The notes under the pieces are model-generated. The model saw nothing but the letters and a program-made list of their open reading frames with translations, made no database searches and was not told the origin of the DNA. The position numbers were made by a program, and so were the translations under genes. Below are positions 56,121 through 64,000 of a stretch of DNA of 64,000 bases, one piece after another. Source of the DNA: Ensifer sp. LC11 (GTDB taxonomy: Bacteria > Pseudomonadota > Alphaproteobacteria > Rhizobiales > Rhizobiaceae); NCBI RefSeq assembly GCF_001695835.1, contig NZ_MBSO01000002.1:124001-188000 (forward strand), in the 5' to 3' direction. The first letter of the stretch is position 1. Every line of letters starts with the position of its first letter.

Positions 56121-57665
56121 CTACTCGTTGATCAGGCGCTTCAGCAGCTCGATCTCGTGGCTGAGCTTGGTGTCGCCGGTGATCAGCTCCTCGATCTTGC
56201 GCACGGCATGCAACACCGTCGTGTGGTCACGTCCACCGAAGCGGCGGCCGATTTCCGGGAAGGACCGCGGCGTCAGCGTCTTCGACAGATACATGGCGAT
56301 CTGGCGCGGCTTGACGATGACACGGGTGCGACGGTTGGAGACGAGCTCCTGGCGCGAGACGTTGTAGTGCTTGGCAACGACGCGCTGGATATCCTCAATC
56401 CGGACGCGGCGTGGCTCGCCGGCATTGACGAGGTGGCCGAGCAGTTCATCGACGCGTTCGATCGACAGCTGCGGCTCGAAGGAGCGGCGGAACAGGAGTT
56501 GGTTGAACGCACCCTCCAGTTCGCGGCCGCTCGCCGTCACATTGCGGGCGACATGGCTCAGGATATCGCCGGGAATGTCGAGCGATCCATCGTCCTGGCG
56601 GGCCACGTCCAGCCGGCGCTTCAGCATTTCGAGGCGCATGTCGTAGTCCGGGCCGTCCATCTCGATGGCGACACCGCCCTGAAGGCGCGAACGAACCCGG
56701 CTGTCGAGCGATTCCAGCTCCCAAGGCGCCCGGTCGGCGGCAACGACGACTTGCTTGGCGGAATCGAGCAGCATGTTCAAGAGATGGCAGAACTCGTGCT
56801 GGATCGACTTGCCCTGCAGGAACTGCATGTCGTCGATGATCAGGAGGTCGATGTTGCGCAGCGACTCCTTCAACGACAGCGCGTCATTGTCGCGGATCGC
56901 CGTTGCGAAACGCCACATGAAGTATTCGGCCGTCAGATAGACGACGCGCGGCGCACGGGCGCTTTGCAGCGCCTGGATGGCAATCGCCTGCAAGAGGTGC
57001 GTCTTGCCGAGACCGACACTCGAATGAATGAAAAGCGGGTTGAAGCGCACGGCGCCAGCACCGGCTTCGGCGATCGTGCGGGCAGCAGCAAGCGCTACGC
57101 GGTTCGAAGAGCCTTCGACGAAGCTCTCGAAATTATAGCGCTGGTCGAGCGGCGAGCCGAAGAGCGGCGCCTGCGTCGGCCTTTGAACGCTTGCGACCGC
57201 TGCTGCGGCGACAGTTGCCACCGGTTGAGCGGTAGCCGGACGGCGTGCCGGCTGAGCCGGAGCCGCTTCGGCCGCCTGCGGCAGCGCTTCTTCCTGAACC
57301 GCCGGCCTTGCGCCACGGGTCGCAGTGCGCACCAGGATCTCGACCTTCAAAATCTCGCCGTCTTCCTTCTGGAAGATCGAGGTGATGAGATCGAGATAAC
57401 GGTTGTTGATCCAGGATTTCAGGAACGTGGTCGGCACCGACAGGCGCACGACGCTCTTTGATACGGAGTGGAGCTTCAGACGCCCAAACCAGCTTGCGAA
57501 GACATCCGGACCGACTTGAGCTTTGAGACGCGCACTTACCCGCTCGAACAGTGCGTCGTGCCTCATGTCGATTTTTTCCCCCGCCGCCTGAGATAGATTG
57601 CTTCCGGCCTGGAATGCGTCTCCTTCTTTCTGAAGTGCGCCCGCCGTCACCAAATTCATCTGCAT
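56121..57665 (-). CDS. dnaA: chromosomal replication initiator protein DnaA
   Basis: AAA+ initiator that opens oriC. The 514-residue protein has domain I ([31 protein letters not shown]), a Pro/Ala-rich domain II, AAA+ domain III with Walker [16 protein letters not shown] and Walker [15 protein letters not shown], and DNA-binding domain IV with the box-binding stretch [20 protein letters not shown] at 57665 follows GGAAGG by seven bases; an ATG at 57566 would give the shorter form seen in some species. In rhizobia dnaA is not beside oriC, and no DnaA-box cluster was seen here. Confidence 0.97.
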   Translation of the reverse strand: MQMNLVTAGALQKEGDAFQAGSNLSQAAGEKIDMRHDALFERVSARLKAQVGPDVFASWFGRLKLHSVSKSVVRLSVPTTFLKSWINNRYLDLITSIFQKEDGEILKVEILVRTATRGARPAVQEEALPQAAEAAPAQPARRPATAQPVATVAAAAVASVQRPTQAPLFGSPLDQRYNFESFVEGSSNRVALAAARTIAEAGAGAVRFNPLFIHSSVGLGKTHLLQAIAIQALQSARAPRVVYLTAEYFMWRFATAIRDNDALSLKESLRNIDLLIIDDMQFLQGKSIQHEFCHLLNMLLDSAKQVVVAADRAPWELESLDSRVRSRLQGGVAIEMDGPDYDMRLEMLKRRLDVARQDDGSLDIPGDILSHVARNVTASGRELEGAFNQLLFRRSFEPQLSIERVDELLGHLVNAGEPRRVRIEDIQRVVAKHYNVSRQELVSNRRTRVIVKPRQIAMYLSKTLTPRSFPEIGRRFGGRDHTTVLHAVRKIEELITGDTKLSHEIELLKRLINE

Positions 57666-58553
57666 TTTGCCGCCTTCCAATTCATGTTCAGATGCCGTCA
57701 TCGCTGCCGGCCTCATCTCTTATGTCCGTCGCCCGCGGCGCCTCAAAAGGCCATGCCGCTGTCGCCGAACGTCACAGTCGCAGACGACGCCGGGCTCCTC
57801 ATCTCCCGCCTCGCTACGCGCTACGCGCATCCGCTTGCCCATTTGGGCCGGCGGATGTCCCCTCGCGCCTCTTGTCAACAATCCTCCGGTGCGCTCCCGC
57901 ACCGTCCCGGATCCTCCTCCTCGTCAACAGCTCTCCGCACCCTCGTACGAAGCGGCGAGCCGCGCATTGGGCCTTAGGTCTCGCGCCAGGCGCCGCTTGC
58001 ACCCGTCGTCAAGACCCAAGCGCCGCGCCACAATCAAAAGACGAAAGTTCCTCGTCCGGAGTGGAACGAACCATCCGGTTTTTTACCTTCAACTTGTCTG
58101 ATTGAACGACGCGGAGCCGCCCTGATACAAAAGACAGAAACATCGAAACCATTTCTTCGAAATGGCCTCTTTTGCTTCCTTTACAGATGTGGTCCGTGTC
58201 CCCTGTGGAGGGCATTTAGGCAGGATCGTTGGGCAAGATCAATCGCGATTTTTACGCAACCTTAAGCGCTGGCCGTTGACTCTCCCGCTGCCATTTGCTT
58301 GCCGCATTCCGAGTCCGTCAAGAATCGCTGTTGAATCAAGGGTTTTGATTTTTCGCCCTTTGCTTAGCTGGCGAAAAAGAAAAAAAATAAAAAATCGCTT
58401 GACTCATAATGGGCCCAACGGCCCCCCAGCCAGAGACATCCTTCTGATAAGGACCTCGCACAAGCCATTGAAAACGCTAGATAAATTTTGTCATCGCCGT
58501 GACATATGCAAAGACTGCCAGATTAACCATCGCGATGACAGAAGTATGAATCC
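57666..58553 (-). other. gene-free region upstream of dnaA (about 890 bp)
   Basis: No convincing reading frame or RNA gene was recognised. The part near dnaA (57670-58070) is GC-rich with many CCTC/CTCC tracts. The middle has the hairpin CCATTTC-TTC-GAAATGG (58149-58165). The distal part (58370-58410) is A-rich. On the minus strand TTGATC followed 18 bases later by TAAATG (about 58215-58245) is a possible promoter, which would make a dnaA leader of more than 500 bases. The rpsT terminator closes the region. Confidence 0.5.
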
Positions 58554-58580
58554 GAAAAGCCCGGCGCAAGGGCCGGGCTC
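58554..58580 (-). terminator. rho-independent terminator of rpsT
   Basis: On the minus strand AGCCCGG (complement of 58573-58579) pairs with CCGGGCT (complement of 58558-58564), followed by TTTTC. It lies 28 bp beyond the rpsT stop. Confidence 0.8.
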
Positions 58581-58607
58581 TCGATCAACAGATTTTTCTT
58601 AGCCGGA

Positions 58608-58874
58608 TTAGGCCGAAAGCGACTTCACACGCTGTGCGAGACGCGAAACCTTGCGCGATGCAGTGTTGGCGTGCAGGACGCCCTTGGTGGCGGCGCGCAT
58701 CAGCTCGGGCTGAGCTGCCTTGAGTGCTGCGGCTGCAACTGCCTGGTCGCCGGTAGCGATCGCTTCTTCGACCTTGCGGATGAAGTTACGGACGCGCGAA
58801 CGACGGGCCTTGTTCACTGCGGTGCGGCGTGCGATCTTGCGGGTCGCCTTTTTCGCCGAAGTTGTATTGGCCAT
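58608..58874 (-). CDS. rpsT: 30S ribosomal protein S20
   Basis: Binds 16S rRNA in the 30S body. The 88-residue basic helical protein begins [39 protein letters not shown] and ends [23 protein letters not shown], both typical of S20. ATG at 58874 follows GAGAGGCACC. The rpsT-dnaA adjacency is a known alphaproteobacterial arrangement. Confidence 0.97.
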   Translation of the reverse strand: MANTTSAKKATRKIARRTAVNKARRSRVRNFIRKVEEAIATGDQAVAAAALKAAQPELMRAATKGVLHANTASRKVSRLAQRVKSLSA

Positions 58875-59064
58875 TGGTGCCTCTCTTCGAAAACTGACAT
58901 GAACTCCGCCCTCGCCGTGCCGGGTCACTGCGACCTGTCATCAAAGCAATTCGGGAGTATTTCCGGAAAGCCCAGATTGGCGTTCCAAACTGAGGGCGGC
59001 GTATAGCGGGAAACGGCCGCCCCGTCAACGCGCAATTTCCAGAATCTGCGCGTCCTCGTCCAGC

Positions 59065-59838
59065 CTAGCGATGTTTGAACTCCGGCTTTCGCTTGGCGAC
59101 GAAGGCCGCCATGCCTTCCTTCTGGTCCTCGGTCGCAAACAGCGAATGGAAAAGCCGCCGCTCGAAACGAAGTCCCTCGGCGAGCGTCACCTCGAGCGAG
59201 CGGCTAACGGCCTCCTTCGCCATCATCACCGCCGGCAGCGAGAAGGAGGCGATCTTCTCGGCCGCAGCCAGCGCTTCCTCCATCAATTTATCCGCGGCCA
59301 CTACACGCGAAACGAGTCCTGCGCGTTCGGCCTCCGCCGCATCCATCATGCGGCCGGTCAGGACCATATCCATCGCTTTCGACTTGCCGACCGCACGCGT
59401 CAGGCGCTGGGAGCCGCCCATGCCGGGGATGACGCCGAGGGTGATTTCCGGCTGGCCGAATTTCGCCGTCTCGGATGCGATGATGAAGTCGCACATCATC
59501 GCCAGTTCGCAGCCGCCGCCGAGCGCATAGCCGGAGACGGCAGCGATCACGGGCTTGCGGGCTCCAGCCACCTGGTCCCAGCCGCCGATGAATTCACCGA
59601 GATAGCTGTCGACGAAATCGAGCGACTGCATTTCCTTGATGTCGGCGCCGGCGGCGAAGGCCTTCTCCGAGCCGGTGACGACGACGGCGCCGATCTCCTT
59701 GTCGGCATCAAAGGCCTTCAGCACCGCGGCAAGCTCGCGCATGACGGTCGAATTCAGCGCATTCAGCGCCTGTGGGCGATTGAGCGTCACGAGGCCGACG
59801 CGGCCGCGCGTTTCGACCAGCAGCGTTTCGTAGGTCAT
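59065..59838 (-). CDS. enoyl-CoA hydratase/isomerase family protein
   Basis: A 257-residue crotonase, probably hydrating 2-enoyl-CoA in beta-oxidation. Motifs: [35 protein letters not shown] (oxyanion hole), [18 protein letters not shown] and [25 protein letters not shown], with the two acidic catalytic positions present. It is close to FadB1/short-chain enoyl-CoA hydratases of rhizobia. It lies 51 bp downstream of mutM on the same strand. Confidence 0.93.
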   Translation of the reverse strand: MTYETLLVETRGRVGLVTLNRPQALNALNSTVMRELAAVLKAFDADKEIGAVVVTGSEKAFAAGADIKEMQSLDFVDSYLGEFIGGWDQVAGARKPVIAAVSGYALGGGCELAMMCDFIIASETAKFGQPEITLGVIPGMGGSQRLTRAVGKSKAMDMVLTGRMMDAAEAERAGLVSRVVAADKLMEEALAAAEKIASFSLPAVMMAKEAVSRSLEVTLAEGLRFERRLFHSLFATEDQKEGMAAFVAKRKPEFKHR

Positions 59839-59889
59839 TCCAGTCTCCTCCGGTTCATCTCAAGCGCCCGGCCGTGGACGGCGAGGCGT

Positions 59890-60780
59890 TCATTTCTGGC
59901 AATGCGGGCAATAGAAGGTCGACCGGCCCGCCTGCACGATGCGAGCGACCGTACCGTCGCAGCCCGGCGTGCGGCAAGCCTCTCCTTCACGATCGTAGAC
60001 CGAGAAGGAGTGCTGGAAATAACCGAGCGAGCCGTCGGCCTGGATATGATCCTTCAGCGACGAGCCGCCGGCGGCAATGGCGTCTGCGATGACCTCGCGG
60101 ATCGCGTCCGTCAGTCGCACCAAGCCATCTTTCGGCTTGCCGCCCTTATCGACGAGTTCTCCCGCGGGTTTTACCGGCGAAAGGCTTGAACGCCACAACG
60201 CTTCGCAGACATAGATATTGCCAAGGCCCGCAATGTTCTTCTGGTCGAGCAGGGCCGCCTTCAGCGGCTGCGCCTTGCCGGAAAAGCGCGCCGCCAGATA
60301 GGCTGCGTCGAGCGCGTTGCCGGTCGGCTCCTCTCCGAGCGCGCGAAAATAGGCGTGGCTCGCCACCGTGTCGCGGCGGGCAAGGTCCATGAAGCCGAAG
60401 CGGCGCGGGTCGTTGTAGATCACCCGCACGGGGCCGGAGGCACCGTCGAGGTGAAAGATGACGTGATCGTGCTTCTCGTCCTTGCCGCGCGGATGATGAA
60501 ATTCGCCCGGCGTTGCCGCAGCCGGACCCGCCTCGATGCGGAAGGAACCGGACATGCCGAGGTGGGCGATGATCACGTCGCCGGCCTCCAGGTCGATCAT
60601 CAGATATTTGGCGCGGCGTGACAGGGAGACGATGCGCTGGCCGGAAACGGTCGTGGCGAATTTTTCCGGAAACGGAAAGCGCAAGTCTGGACGGCGCAAC
60701 TCCGCATTGACGATCAACGCGCCCTCCATGGTCGGCGCCAGGCCGCGTTTCACGGTTTCCACCTCCGGCAACTCCGGCAT
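59890..60780 (-). CDS. mutM: formamidopyrimidine-DNA glycosylase
   Basis: Removes 8-oxoguanine and formamidopyrimidine and nicks the abasic site. The 296-residue protein starts [14 protein letters not shown]; the N-terminal proline is the nucleophile, so the ATG at 60780 rather than the ATG one codon upstream is the correct start. Also visible are the H2TH region [18 protein letters not shown] and the C-terminal zinc finger with four cysteines ([21 protein letters not shown]). It is divergent from ubiE. Confidence 0.97.
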   Translation of the reverse strand: MPELPEVETVKRGLAPTMEGALIVNAELRRPDLRFPFPEKFATTVSGQRIVSLSRRAKYLMIDLEAGDVIIAHLGMSGSFRIEAGPAAATPGEFHHPRGKDEKHDHVIFHLDGASGPVRVIYNDPRRFGFMDLARRDTVASHAYFRALGEEPTGNALDAAYLAARFSGKAQPLKAALLDQKNIAGLGNIYVCEALWRSSLSPVKPAGELVDKGGKPKDGLVRLTDAIREVIADAIAAGGSSLKDHIQADGSLGYFQHSFSVYDREGEACRTPGCDGTVARIVQAGRSTFYCPHCQK

Positions 60781-60952
60781 CACTGCACTCCTTCAATCGC
60801 AGCCGACGGGTGCGGCTGATGGCATTTCCTTGGCGGCCTACTTATCCTATAGGGGTGCGCTATGCCGCAGGCGTCGCCCCGCCCACGAGATAGCGCGGGT
60901 CGGGCCTTTTCGCTATGGTGCCGGAAAAATTGGTTCAGGTGGAGTTCTTCGT

Positions 60953-61729
60953 ATGACGGATCAGCGCGTATCGGCCGATGGCGGCATGGAAACGTCCTTC
61001 GGTTTCCGCGACGTCGGCACGGGCGAGAAGCAGCCGCTCGTCAACGACGTGTTTCACAAGGTGGCCAAGCGCTACGACATCATGAACGACGTGATGTCGG
61101 CCGGCCTGCATCGCGCCTGGAAGGACGCGATGATCGCCGCCCTCAACCCGCCGCGGCGCGAGGACTACAAGGTGCTGGACGTGGCCGGCGGCACCGGCGA
61201 CATTGCCTTCCGCATCATCGAGGCGTCCGACCGCAAGGCGCATGCGACCGTGCTCGATATCAATGCCTCGATGCTCGCCGTCGGCGCCGAGCGCGCCGAA
61301 AAGAAGAAGCTTTCGGCCAATCTCGATTTCGTCGAGGCCAATGCCGAGGAGCTGCCCTTCGAGGCAAACTCCTTCGACGCCTATACGATCGCGTTCGGCA
61401 TCCGCAACGTGCCGCGCATCGACGTGGCGCTGAAGGAAGCACACCGGGTGCTGAAGCGCGGCGGCCGTCTTCTTGTGCTCGAATTCTCCGAAGTGGAAAT
61501 GCCGCTGCTCGACCGCTTCTATGACGCCTGGTCGTTCAACGCGATCCCGAAATTCGGCAAGCTGATCACCGGCGACGAGGCCCCCTACCAATATCTGGTG
61601 GAGTCTATTCGCAAGTTTCCGAACCAGCGCGACTTCGCAGCGATGATCAAGGAGGCCGGTTTCTCCCGCGTCTCCTTCACCAATTACACCGGCGGCATCG
61701 CGGCGCTGCATTCCGGCTGGAAAATCTGA
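60953..61729 (+). CDS. ubiE: bifunctional demethylmenaquinone/2-polyprenyl-6-methoxy-1,4-benzoquinol methylase UbiE
   Basis: C-methylation step of ubiquinone biosynthesis. The 258-residue protein has [25 protein letters not shown], the SAM motif [15 protein letters not shown], and [29 protein letters not shown] at 60953 follows GGAG. It is 5 bp upstream of ubiB, so both ubiquinone genes are cotranscribed. Confidence 0.97.
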   Translation: MTDQRVSADGGMETSFGFRDVGTGEKQPLVNDVFHKVAKRYDIMNDVMSAGLHRAWKDAMIAALNPPRREDYKVLDVAGGTGDIAFRIIEASDRKAHATVLDINASMLAVGAERAEKKKLSANLDFVEANAEELPFEANSFDAYTIAFGIRNVPRIDVALKEAHRVLKRGGRLLVLEFSEVEMPLLDRFYDAWSFNAIPKFGKLITGDEAPYQYLVESIRKFPNQRDFAAMIKEAGFSRVSFTNYTGGIAALHSGWKI

Positions 61730-61734
61730 TCCTG

Positions 61735-63309
61735 ATGAGCACGCCTGGAGCATATATCCGTCTCGCGCGGATCGGCTGGGTTCTCGTGCGCGAAGGTGTC
61801 GTCTCGGCGGTCCCTTCCGAGCATCTGCCGCCGTTTGCCCGCTTCGCCCAGAAGGTTGCAGGCCTCTTGGCGCGCCGCAAGGTGCCCGGTGAAGAGCGCA
61901 GCGACCGGCTGTCACGCGCCGTCGCCCGCCTCGGTCCGTCCTATGTGAAGATCGGGCAGTTCCTGGCGACGCGTCCCGACGTCGTCGGGGCGGAGTTTGC
62001 AGCCGACCTGTCGCTGTTGCAGGACAGCATGGCAACCTTCCCGGAGCGCGAGGCGAGGGCCGCGATTGAAGGGTCGCTCGGCCGGAAGGTTGACGATCTC
62101 TACGCCGAATTCTCCGAGCCGATGGCGGCCGCCTCGATCGCGCAGGTGCACCCGGCGATCGTTATGCGCGACGGCAAGCCGGAAAAGGTCGCCGTCAAGG
62201 TCATTCGCCCGGGCGTTCGCCAGCGCTTCGCTTCCGACATCGAGGCGATGTATCTTGTCAGCCATATGCAGGAGCGCTTCCTGCCCTATACGCGCCGGCT
62301 GAAGCCGGTCGAGGTCACCAAGACGCTGGAACAGACGACCAAGATCGAAATGGATCTTCGGCTGGAGGCGGCCGCCCTTTCCGAACTCGGCGAGAACACC
62401 AAGGACGATTCCGGCTTTCGCGTGCCGAAGGTCGACTGGGAACGGACCGGGCGCGACGTCGTCACCATGGAATGGATCGACGGCGTCAAGATGTCGAATA
62501 TCGAGGGGCTGAAGGCGGCAGGCCACGACCTCAACGAGCTCGGCGAAACGCTGATCCAGTCCTTCCTGCGCCACACGCTGCGCGACGGCTTCTTCCACGC
62601 CGACATGCACCAGGGCAATCTCTTCGTCGATGACGCCGGCCACATCGTCGCCGTCGACATGGGCATCGTCGGCCGTCTCGGCAAGAAGGAGCGGCGGTTC
62701 CTGGCCGAAATCCTGTTCGGCTTCATCACCCGTGACTATCAGCGCGTCGCCGACGTGCATTTCGAGGCGGGCTATGTGCCCTCGCATCACGACGCGGCGA
62801 GCTTTGCCCAGGCGATCCGCGCAATCGGCGAGCCGATCCACGGCCAGCCGGCGGAAACCATTTCGATGGCGAAGCTGCTGACCCTGCTCTTCGAAGTCAC
62901 CGAGCTCTTCGACATGCAGACGCGGCCCGAGCTCGTCATGCTGCAGAAGACCATGGTGGTGGTCGAGGGCGTGGCACGCACGCTCAATCCGCGTTTCAAC
63001 ATGTGGAAGGCCTCCGAGCCGGTCGTCGGCAAATGGATCCGCGACAATCTTGGACCGAAGCGGATCGTTGGCGATCTTCGCGATGGCCTGCATGCCGCGC
63101 TCAGGCTTGCCGAAGCGGCGCCCGAAATCGCCGCGCGCACGGAAAAGTTCTCGAGCGAGATCATGGCCATGAGCGAAAACGGCCTGCGTTTCGATGCAGA
63201 AACGGCCCACGCAATCGGTAAGGCGGAAGCCAGACACACACGCTCCGGCCGCGTCGCGCTCTGGCTGATCGCCGCCACGCTCGTCTATATCGCCTGGCAG
63301 GTGACCTGA
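61735..63309 (+). CDS. ubiB: ubiquinone biosynthesis atypical kinase/ATPase UbiB
   Basis: Membrane-associated ABC1/ADCK-family protein needed for ubiquinone synthesis. The 524-residue protein has the KxGQ motif in SYVKIGQFLATRPD near residue 72, an Ala-rich loop AAASIAQVH, and HADMHQGNLFV in the catalytic loop. A single C-terminal membrane segment (VALWLIAATLVYIAWQV) anchors it. Length is typical. A GC hairpin follows its stop. Confidence 0.96.
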   Translation: MSTPGAYIRLARIGWVLVREGVVSAVPSEHLPPFARFAQKVAGLLARRKVPGEERSDRLSRAVARLGPSYVKIGQFLATRPDVVGAEFAADLSLLQDSMATFPEREARAAIEGSLGRKVDDLYAEFSEPMAAASIAQVHPAIVMRDGKPEKVAVKVIRPGVRQRFASDIEAMYLVSHMQERFLPYTRRLKPVEVTKTLEQTTKIEMDLRLEAAALSELGENTKDDSGFRVPKVDWERTGRDVVTMEWIDGVKMSNIEGLKAAGHDLNELGETLIQSFLRHTLRDGFFHADMHQGNLFVDDAGHIVAVDMGIVGRLGKKERRFLAEILFGFITRDYQRVADVHFEAGYVPSHHDAASFAQAIRAIGEPIHGQPAETISMAKLLTLLFEVTELFDMQTRPELVMLQKTMVVVEGVARTLNPRFNMWKASEPVVGKWIRDNLGPKRIVGDLRDGLHAALRLAEAAPEIAARTEKFSSEIMAMSENGLRFDAETAHAIGKAEARHTRSGRVALWLIAATLVYIAWQVT

Positions 63310-63310
63310 T

Positions 63311-63340
63311 CCCGCCACGCGCCTTAACCGGCGCGGCGGG
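63311..63340 (+). terminator. GC-rich hairpin after ubiB
   Basis: CCCGCC (63311-63316) pairs with GGCGGG (63335-63340) and GCGCC (63319-63323) with GGCGC (63330-63334), with AC bulged and a TTAACC loop. It begins right after the ubiB stop. There is no long T-run, so it is a probable but not certain terminator. Confidence 0.55.
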
Positions 63341-63368
63341 CTTGCCTTTCCACCTTCGCTTGTTATCC
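63341..63368 (+). promoter_or_regulatory. possible promoter for the GNAT leader transcript
   Basis: CTTGCC (63341-63346) and TTATCC (63363-63368) with 16 bases between resemble a rhizobial housekeeping promoter (CTTGAC / CTATAT). Transcription would begin at about 63375, practically on the ATG of the 26-codon frame. The match is partial, so this is tentative. Confidence 0.35.
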
Positions 63369-63375
63369 TCATCGC

Positions 63376-63456
63376 ATGGACAATCGCTCGATTCTCGTGA
63401 TGGCTCTTTGCACGCATACCCCAGGGGTGTGCGGGAGACCTGTTGCGCTGATTTAA
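63376..63456 (+). CDS. candidate 26-residue leader peptide upstream of the GNAT gene
   Basis: ATG at 63376 to TAA at 63454-63456 encodes 26 residues beginning MDNRSILVMALCTH and ending VCGRPVALI. There is no clear ribosome-binding site; if transcription starts near 63375 the frame would be leaderless, as for the S. meliloti trp leader peptide. The frame crosses the hairpin at 63413-63433. The stop lies 16 bases before the next hairpin and 76 bases before the GNAT start, where ribosome position could set mRNA folding. A chance reading frame cannot be excluded. Confidence 0.4.
   Translation: MDNRSILVMALCTHTPGVCGRPVALI
63413..63433 (+). promoter_or_regulatory. leader hairpin A within the 26-codon frame
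   Basis: CGCATACCC (63413-63421) pairs with GGGTGTGCG (63425-63433), nine pairs including one G-T, with a 3-base loop CAG. A ribosome translating the small frame would melt it. Confidence 0.5.
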
Positions 63457-63471
63457 GCGAGCTGTCCCCCA

Positions 63472-63499
63472 CCAACCCTGCCGAGGCGAGCAGGGTTGG
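63472..63499 (+). promoter_or_regulatory. leader hairpin B
   Basis: CCAACCCTGC (63472-63481) pairs perfectly with GCAGGGTTGG (63490-63499) around an 8-base loop. It lies between the small frame and the ribosome-binding-site hairpin. Confidence 0.6.
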
Positions 63500-63504
63500 G
63501 TCCT

Positions 63505-63531
63505 GTTTCCTCGGAGCCAAAGAGAGGAAAC
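63505..63531 (+). promoter_or_regulatory. hairpin C sequestering the GNAT ribosome-binding site
   Basis: GTTTCCTC (63505-63512) pairs perfectly with GAGGAAAC (63524-63531) around an 11-base loop. The 3' arm contains AGGA, the ribosome-binding site of the gene starting at 63533. Translation would need this stem to open, so the leader is probably a translational switch. Confidence 0.6.
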
Positions 63532-63532
63532 A

Positions 63533-64000
63533 ATGACCAAGCCAAATGATCCCTCTGACATCAGCATCCGTGCAGCCCGCGTCATCGATTTCGAAGCGAT
63601 CGCAGCGCTGATGAGCCAGCCGGGCATCCGCTCGGGTACGCTGCGCCAGCCGTTCGCCACCCCGGAACAGACACGCAAGTGGTTGGAGAACCTCTCGGAC
63701 GACAGCACCGTCATCGTTGCCGAGCGCGCCGGTCGGATCCTCGGCATGGCCGGGCTGCACCGCAGCAAAGGGCGGCGCCACCATTCGGCCGCCCTCGGGA
63801 TCAGCGTCGACGACAACCACCGCGGCGAAGGCATCGGTAAGTCATTGCTTACCGCGCTGATCGATGCGGCCGACAACTGGCTCGGCATCAGCCGCATCGA
63901 ACTGACGGTGTTTACCGACAACGGGGCGGCAATCACGCTCTACCGCAAGGTGGGCTTCGAGATGGAGGGCACACACCGGGCCTATGCGCTGCGCAACGGC
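63533..64000 (+). CDS. GNAT-family N-acetyltransferase, 3' end outside window
   Basis: At least 156 residues; the frame is open at the window edge. The GNAT fold is evident: IRAARVIDFEAIAALMSQ at the N-terminus, the acetyl-CoA loop region DDNHRGEGIGKSLLTALIDAA near residues 95-115, and LTVFTDNGAAITLYRKVGFEMEGTHRAYALRNG. It resembles YhhY/amino-acid or antibiotic N-acetyltransferases; the substrate is unknown. ATG at 63533 follows GAGGAAAC, which is buried in hairpin C. From memory, ubiB in S. meliloti is followed by coaBC, so this gene may be an insertion relative to that order. Confidence 0.9.
   Translation, partial: MTKPNDPSDISIRAARVIDFEAIAALMSQPGIRSGTLRQPFATPEQTRKWLENLSDDSTVIVAERAGRILGMAGLHRSKGRRHHSAALGISVDDNHRGEGIGKSLLTALIDAADNWLGISRIELTVFTDNGAAITLYRKVGFEMEGTHRAYALRNG

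Noticed and set aside
57666-58607. Chromosomal origin of replication beside dnaA
   Set aside because: No cluster of TTATNCACA boxes was found by eye, and in rhizobia the origin is typically near hemE rather than dnaA.
59071-60189. 372-codon plus-strand frame opposite the enoyl-CoA hydratase and mutM
   Set aside because: Antisense shadow spanning two certain minus-strand genes.
61912-63936. 674-codon minus-strand open frame opposite ubiB and the GNAT gene
   Set aside because: Antisense shadow of two well-supported genes; no recognisable domain.

Overview
The window reads as chromosomal DNA of an alphaproteobacterium of the order Rhizobiales, most likely Sinorhizobium/Ensifer. This rests on GC-rich, closely packed housekeeping genes, on a near-complete RIME1 intergenic mosaic element, on several copies of the short palindromic repeats common in sinorhizobia, and on a gene order I recall from the S. 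meliloti chromosome (phrR-lnt, miaB-olsA, murJ-glnD-mutS-tme-olsB, lptC-lptA-lptB-rpoN-hpf-ptsN, hrcA-rph-rdgB-hemW, dnaA-rpsT). The genus call is inference; no database search was possible. I saw no rRNA, tRNA, CRISPR array, insertion sequence or prophage gene.

Layout. 1-4.1 kb: the end of a chemoreceptor gene, a nucleoside hydrolase, a small heat-shock gene with an RpoH-type promoter and a ROSE-like RNA thermometer, a DUF1150 gene, then a five-copy palindromic array. 4.1-25.5 kb, almost all minus strand: trmB, metK, phrR/praR, lnt (actA), a CBS-domain transporter-like gene, ybeY, phoH, miaB, olsA, rimI, tsaB, nfu, a universal stress gene, trpS, a VOC gene, murJ, glnD and mutS. 25.6-34.2 kb: the two-domain malic enzyme tme (plus), an AT-rich non-coding stretch, then olsB, a hybrid histidine kinase, and the overlapping lspA/SpoU/RlmI-type genes on the minus strand. 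34.4-42.2 kb: coxG-like, lapA-like, ihfB and sppA, then the plus-strand LPS-export and nitrogen-regulation run lptC-lptA-lptB-rpoN-hpf-ptsN. 42.3-45.3 kb: a LuxR regulator divergent from an SDR dehydrogenase and an FAD-dependent sugar-lactone/alditol oxidase. 45.3-50.6 kb: grpE, hrcA, rph, VOC, rdgB, hemW. 50.6-56.1 kb, more accessory: GST, DUF1801, DoxX, an ECF42-type sigma factor with its DGPF partner, and an EamA exporter divergent from a LysR gene. 56.1-64 kb: dnaA, an unusually long gene-free leader, rpsT, an enoyl-CoA hydratase, mutM, ubiE, ubiB and the start of a GNAT acetyltransferase gene.

Themes. Both enzymes of ornithine-lipid synthesis (OlsB then OlsA) lie in the window. Heat-shock control is represented by the hsp20 thermometer, hrcA and grpE. 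Nitrogen regulation is represented by glnD, rpoN and ptsN. Cell-envelope maturation is represented by lnt, lspA, murJ, lptABC and sppA.

The most interesting unexplained signal is at 63.34-63.54 kb. There a 26-codon upstream reading frame is followed by two hairpins, and the second buries the ribosome-binding site of the GNAT gene in a perfect 8-bp stem. This has the architecture of a translational attenuator.
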